In this document: positions 7,114-7,839 of the stretch, piece after piece
Layout of the letters: the number at the start of each line of letters is the position of its first letter
Position numbering within the stretch: the stretch's first letter is position 1
Source of the DNA: Bacteroidota bacterium
Lineage (GTDB): Bacteria > Bacteroidota > Bacteroidia > Bacteroidales > Marinifilaceae
DNA length: 7,839 bases
Assembly (NCBI GenBank): GCA_023400335.1
Contig: JAEXFF010000281.1
Coordinates: 1-7,839 of the forward strand
Reading direction: 5' to 3'
The notes under the pieces: generated by a model
The model's database searches: none
Told to the model about the DNA's origin: nothing
What the model saw: the letters and a program-made list of their open reading frames with translations, nothing else
Made by a program: the position numbers and the translations under genes

Positions 7114-7324
7114 ATGCATAACAAAGGCAGGCAGGGCTTGATACAGGAATCGGACAATCAGGAATTTTGCCCGAATATCATTTACCCCCAGGAGAACAGT
7201 CTTGCAGGAGAGCATTCCTCCCTTGTCTTTCCGATACGAACATTCTAATAGATTCGTACTCAAACAACTACTTGTTGCACGTATAAAACAGACGGATAAC
7301 AATACCGTAATTTTTCAAAGGAAG

Positions 7325-7370
7325 GGAAAGAAAAACAAAAAATTATTTCAATTTTTCATTTCTTCTTTCC
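7325..7370. repeat. Nested AT-rich inverted repeat
   Basis: GGAAAGAA (7325-7332) pairs perfectly with TTCTTTCC (7363-7370). Inside it AAAAATT (7338-7344) pairs with AATTTTT (7350-7356) around a 5-base loop. Together they could form a long imperfect hairpin ending about 11 bases before the -7 box of the TPR gene. No U-run follows on either strand, so it is not a standard terminator. A purine-rich stretch followed by a pyrimidine-rich one gives such pairing easily, so chance is a real option. Confidence 0.3.
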
Positions 7371-7381
7371 AATTAAAAAAC

Positions 7382-7389
7382 TACTTTTG
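7382..7389 (+). promoter_or_regulatory. TPR gene promoter, -7 box
   Basis: TACTTTTG followed by C is an exact match to the extended Bacteroidota -7 consensus TAnnTTTGC. It lies directly after a very AT-rich stretch. Transcription would start near 7395, giving a leader of about 93 bases before the ATG at 7488. The -33 region is T-rich (TTTCTTC) without a clear TTG. This is the best promoter match in the window. Confidence 0.6.
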
Positions 7390-7487
7390 CACGTTATTAA
7401 TATGTTTATCAATTCTGAAGGAGGAAAACTTATTTCGTCAGTGCGCGCGATAAATTTTCAAATCCCATAACAGTAAAGGAAATAACT

Positions 7488-7839
7488 ATGTCAAAGTCAA
7501 AGGAAAAAAAACACGAGGACAAATTTGAACACCTTGAAGAAGCATTAACCAGAGGGGAACAATTCATTGAGTCGAATCAAAAAATGCTGATCAATGTCGT
7601 GATTGTAATTTTAGTCATCATCGCAGCTTTTTTAGGTTATAATAAATTTATCAAACAACCCCGTATACAGGAAGCATCCCAACAGATCTTCGGAGCCCAG
7701 AACTATTTTGCCAAAGATTCATTTAACCTGGCTTTAAACGGAGACGGTAATATTTCAGGATTCCTGGAGATTGCAGACAATTACGGTTCTACTCCTTCCG
7801 GTAATTTAGCTAAATATTATGCAGGTCTGTGTTATTTAT
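7488..7839 (+). CDS. Membrane-anchored TPR protein, YfgM-like (partial)
   Basis: Only the first 117 residues are in the window; the frame is still open at the edge, and family members usually run to a little over 200 residues. A charged cytoplasmic N-terminus rich in Lys and Glu (1-30) is followed by one hydrophobic helix (about 33-51, LINVVIVILVIIAAF) and then an extracytoplasmic part with helical TPR-like spacing (QIFGAQNYFAKDSFNLAL, then GFLEIADNYG and NLAKYYAGLCY, where G-x-LA-x-YY-x-G-x-CY is typical of TPR helices). This layout fits the single-pass TPR proteins related to YfgM, thought to work in envelope protein assembly or chaperoning; the exact role in Bacteroidota is unknown. GTAAAGGAAATAACT precedes the ATG, giving a modest purine-rich site. 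It has its own promoter and is unlikely to belong to the kinase operon. Confidence 0.85.
   Translation, partial: MSKSKEKKHEDKFEHLEEALTRGEQFIESNQKMLINVVIVILVIIAAFLGYNKFIKQPRIQEASQQIFGAQNYFAKDSFNLALNGDGNISGFLEIADNYGSTPSGNLAKYYAGLCYL

Larger units (their letters stand above)
7114..7487. other. Gap between hybrid kinase and TPR gene
   Basis: This 374-base stretch has two halves. Up to about 7248 its composition resembles the kinase genes, and it holds a 44-codon reading frame starting with ATG directly after the kinase stop, with no recognisable product. There is also a weak TACGAA/TTCGTA inverted repeat at 7235-7258. From about 7260 it becomes strongly AT-rich (12 G/C in the 60 bases 7321-7380) and carries a nested inverted repeat and the promoter of the TPR gene. 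I find no convincing terminator after the kinase operon and no RNA gene. Confidence 0.5.

Noticed and set aside
7140..7180. Short CAGGAAT direct repeat and GGGC/GCCC pairing
   Set aside because: Seven-base repeats and four-base arms at this distance are expected by chance, and nothing else supports an att site or regulatory RNA.
7207..7221. GGAG/CTCC hairpin as terminator of the kinase operon
   Set aside because: It has only four base pairs and no U-run after it, which is too weak to call.
7099..7302. Minus-strand frame of 67 codons in the gap after the hybrid kinase
   Set aside because: It overlaps the kinase 3' end, crosses the composition change and has no family resemblance; hydrophobic stretches alone are not enough.
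7202..7453. Plus-strand frame of 83 codons before the TPR gene
   Set aside because: It runs through the AT-rich promoter region, contains the -7 box, and its Lys/Phe/Leu-rich peptide reflects base composition only.

Overview
The window looks like a chromosomal segment of a gut-type Bacteroidota bacterium (order Bacteroidales; an Odoribacter- or Butyricimonas-like genome is plausible but not provable here). The reasons are the promoter style (TAnnTTTG -7 boxes in the gaps, hardly any Shine-Dalgarno sequences), the gene families present, and the split composition of AT-rich gaps with moderate-GC genes.

Left block (about 1-1700, minus strand): a housekeeping pair, recF (DNA repair ATPase) followed by a short DUF721/DciA-like protein, with a good -7 promoter box just upstream of recF. 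The first 78 bases hold no gene I can support.

Middle block (about 1787-7113): a sensory module that is visibly richer in G+C than the gaps on both sides. It has a minus-strand AraC-family regulator. Divergent from it is a plus-strand pair of histidine kinases separated by only 11 bases: a 510-residue PAS-PAS-HisKA-HATPase kinase and a 909-residue hybrid kinase with four PAS-like domains, HisKA-HATPase and a C-terminal receiver. Neither kinase has a transmembrane segment, so both should sense signals in the cytoplasm. The two share a paralogous kinase core, and the larger one carries a clear tandem PAS duplication with a period of 142 residues. The 177-base divergent gap holds two -7 boxes, a perfect 13-base palindrome and a 5-7-5 inverted repeat over the regulator's own -7 box, which makes it the likely control point.

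Right block (about 7114-7839): a 374-base gap, partly very AT-rich, with a strong TACTTTTGC promoter core, then the start of a membrane-anchored TPR (YfgM-like) protein cut by the window edge.

How the parts fit: the kinases probably relay a cytosolic signal, with the receiver of the second as an intermediate or sink. No DNA-binding response regulator and no Hpt domain is encoded here, and the AraC protein has no receiver, so any phosphotransfer output must lie elsewhere, or the AraC protein is linked only through shared promoter control. I see no CRISPR array, tRNA, rRNA, transposase or toxin-antitoxin pair. The signalling module is unusual in detail but belongs to known families, and I do not claim a wholly new system.
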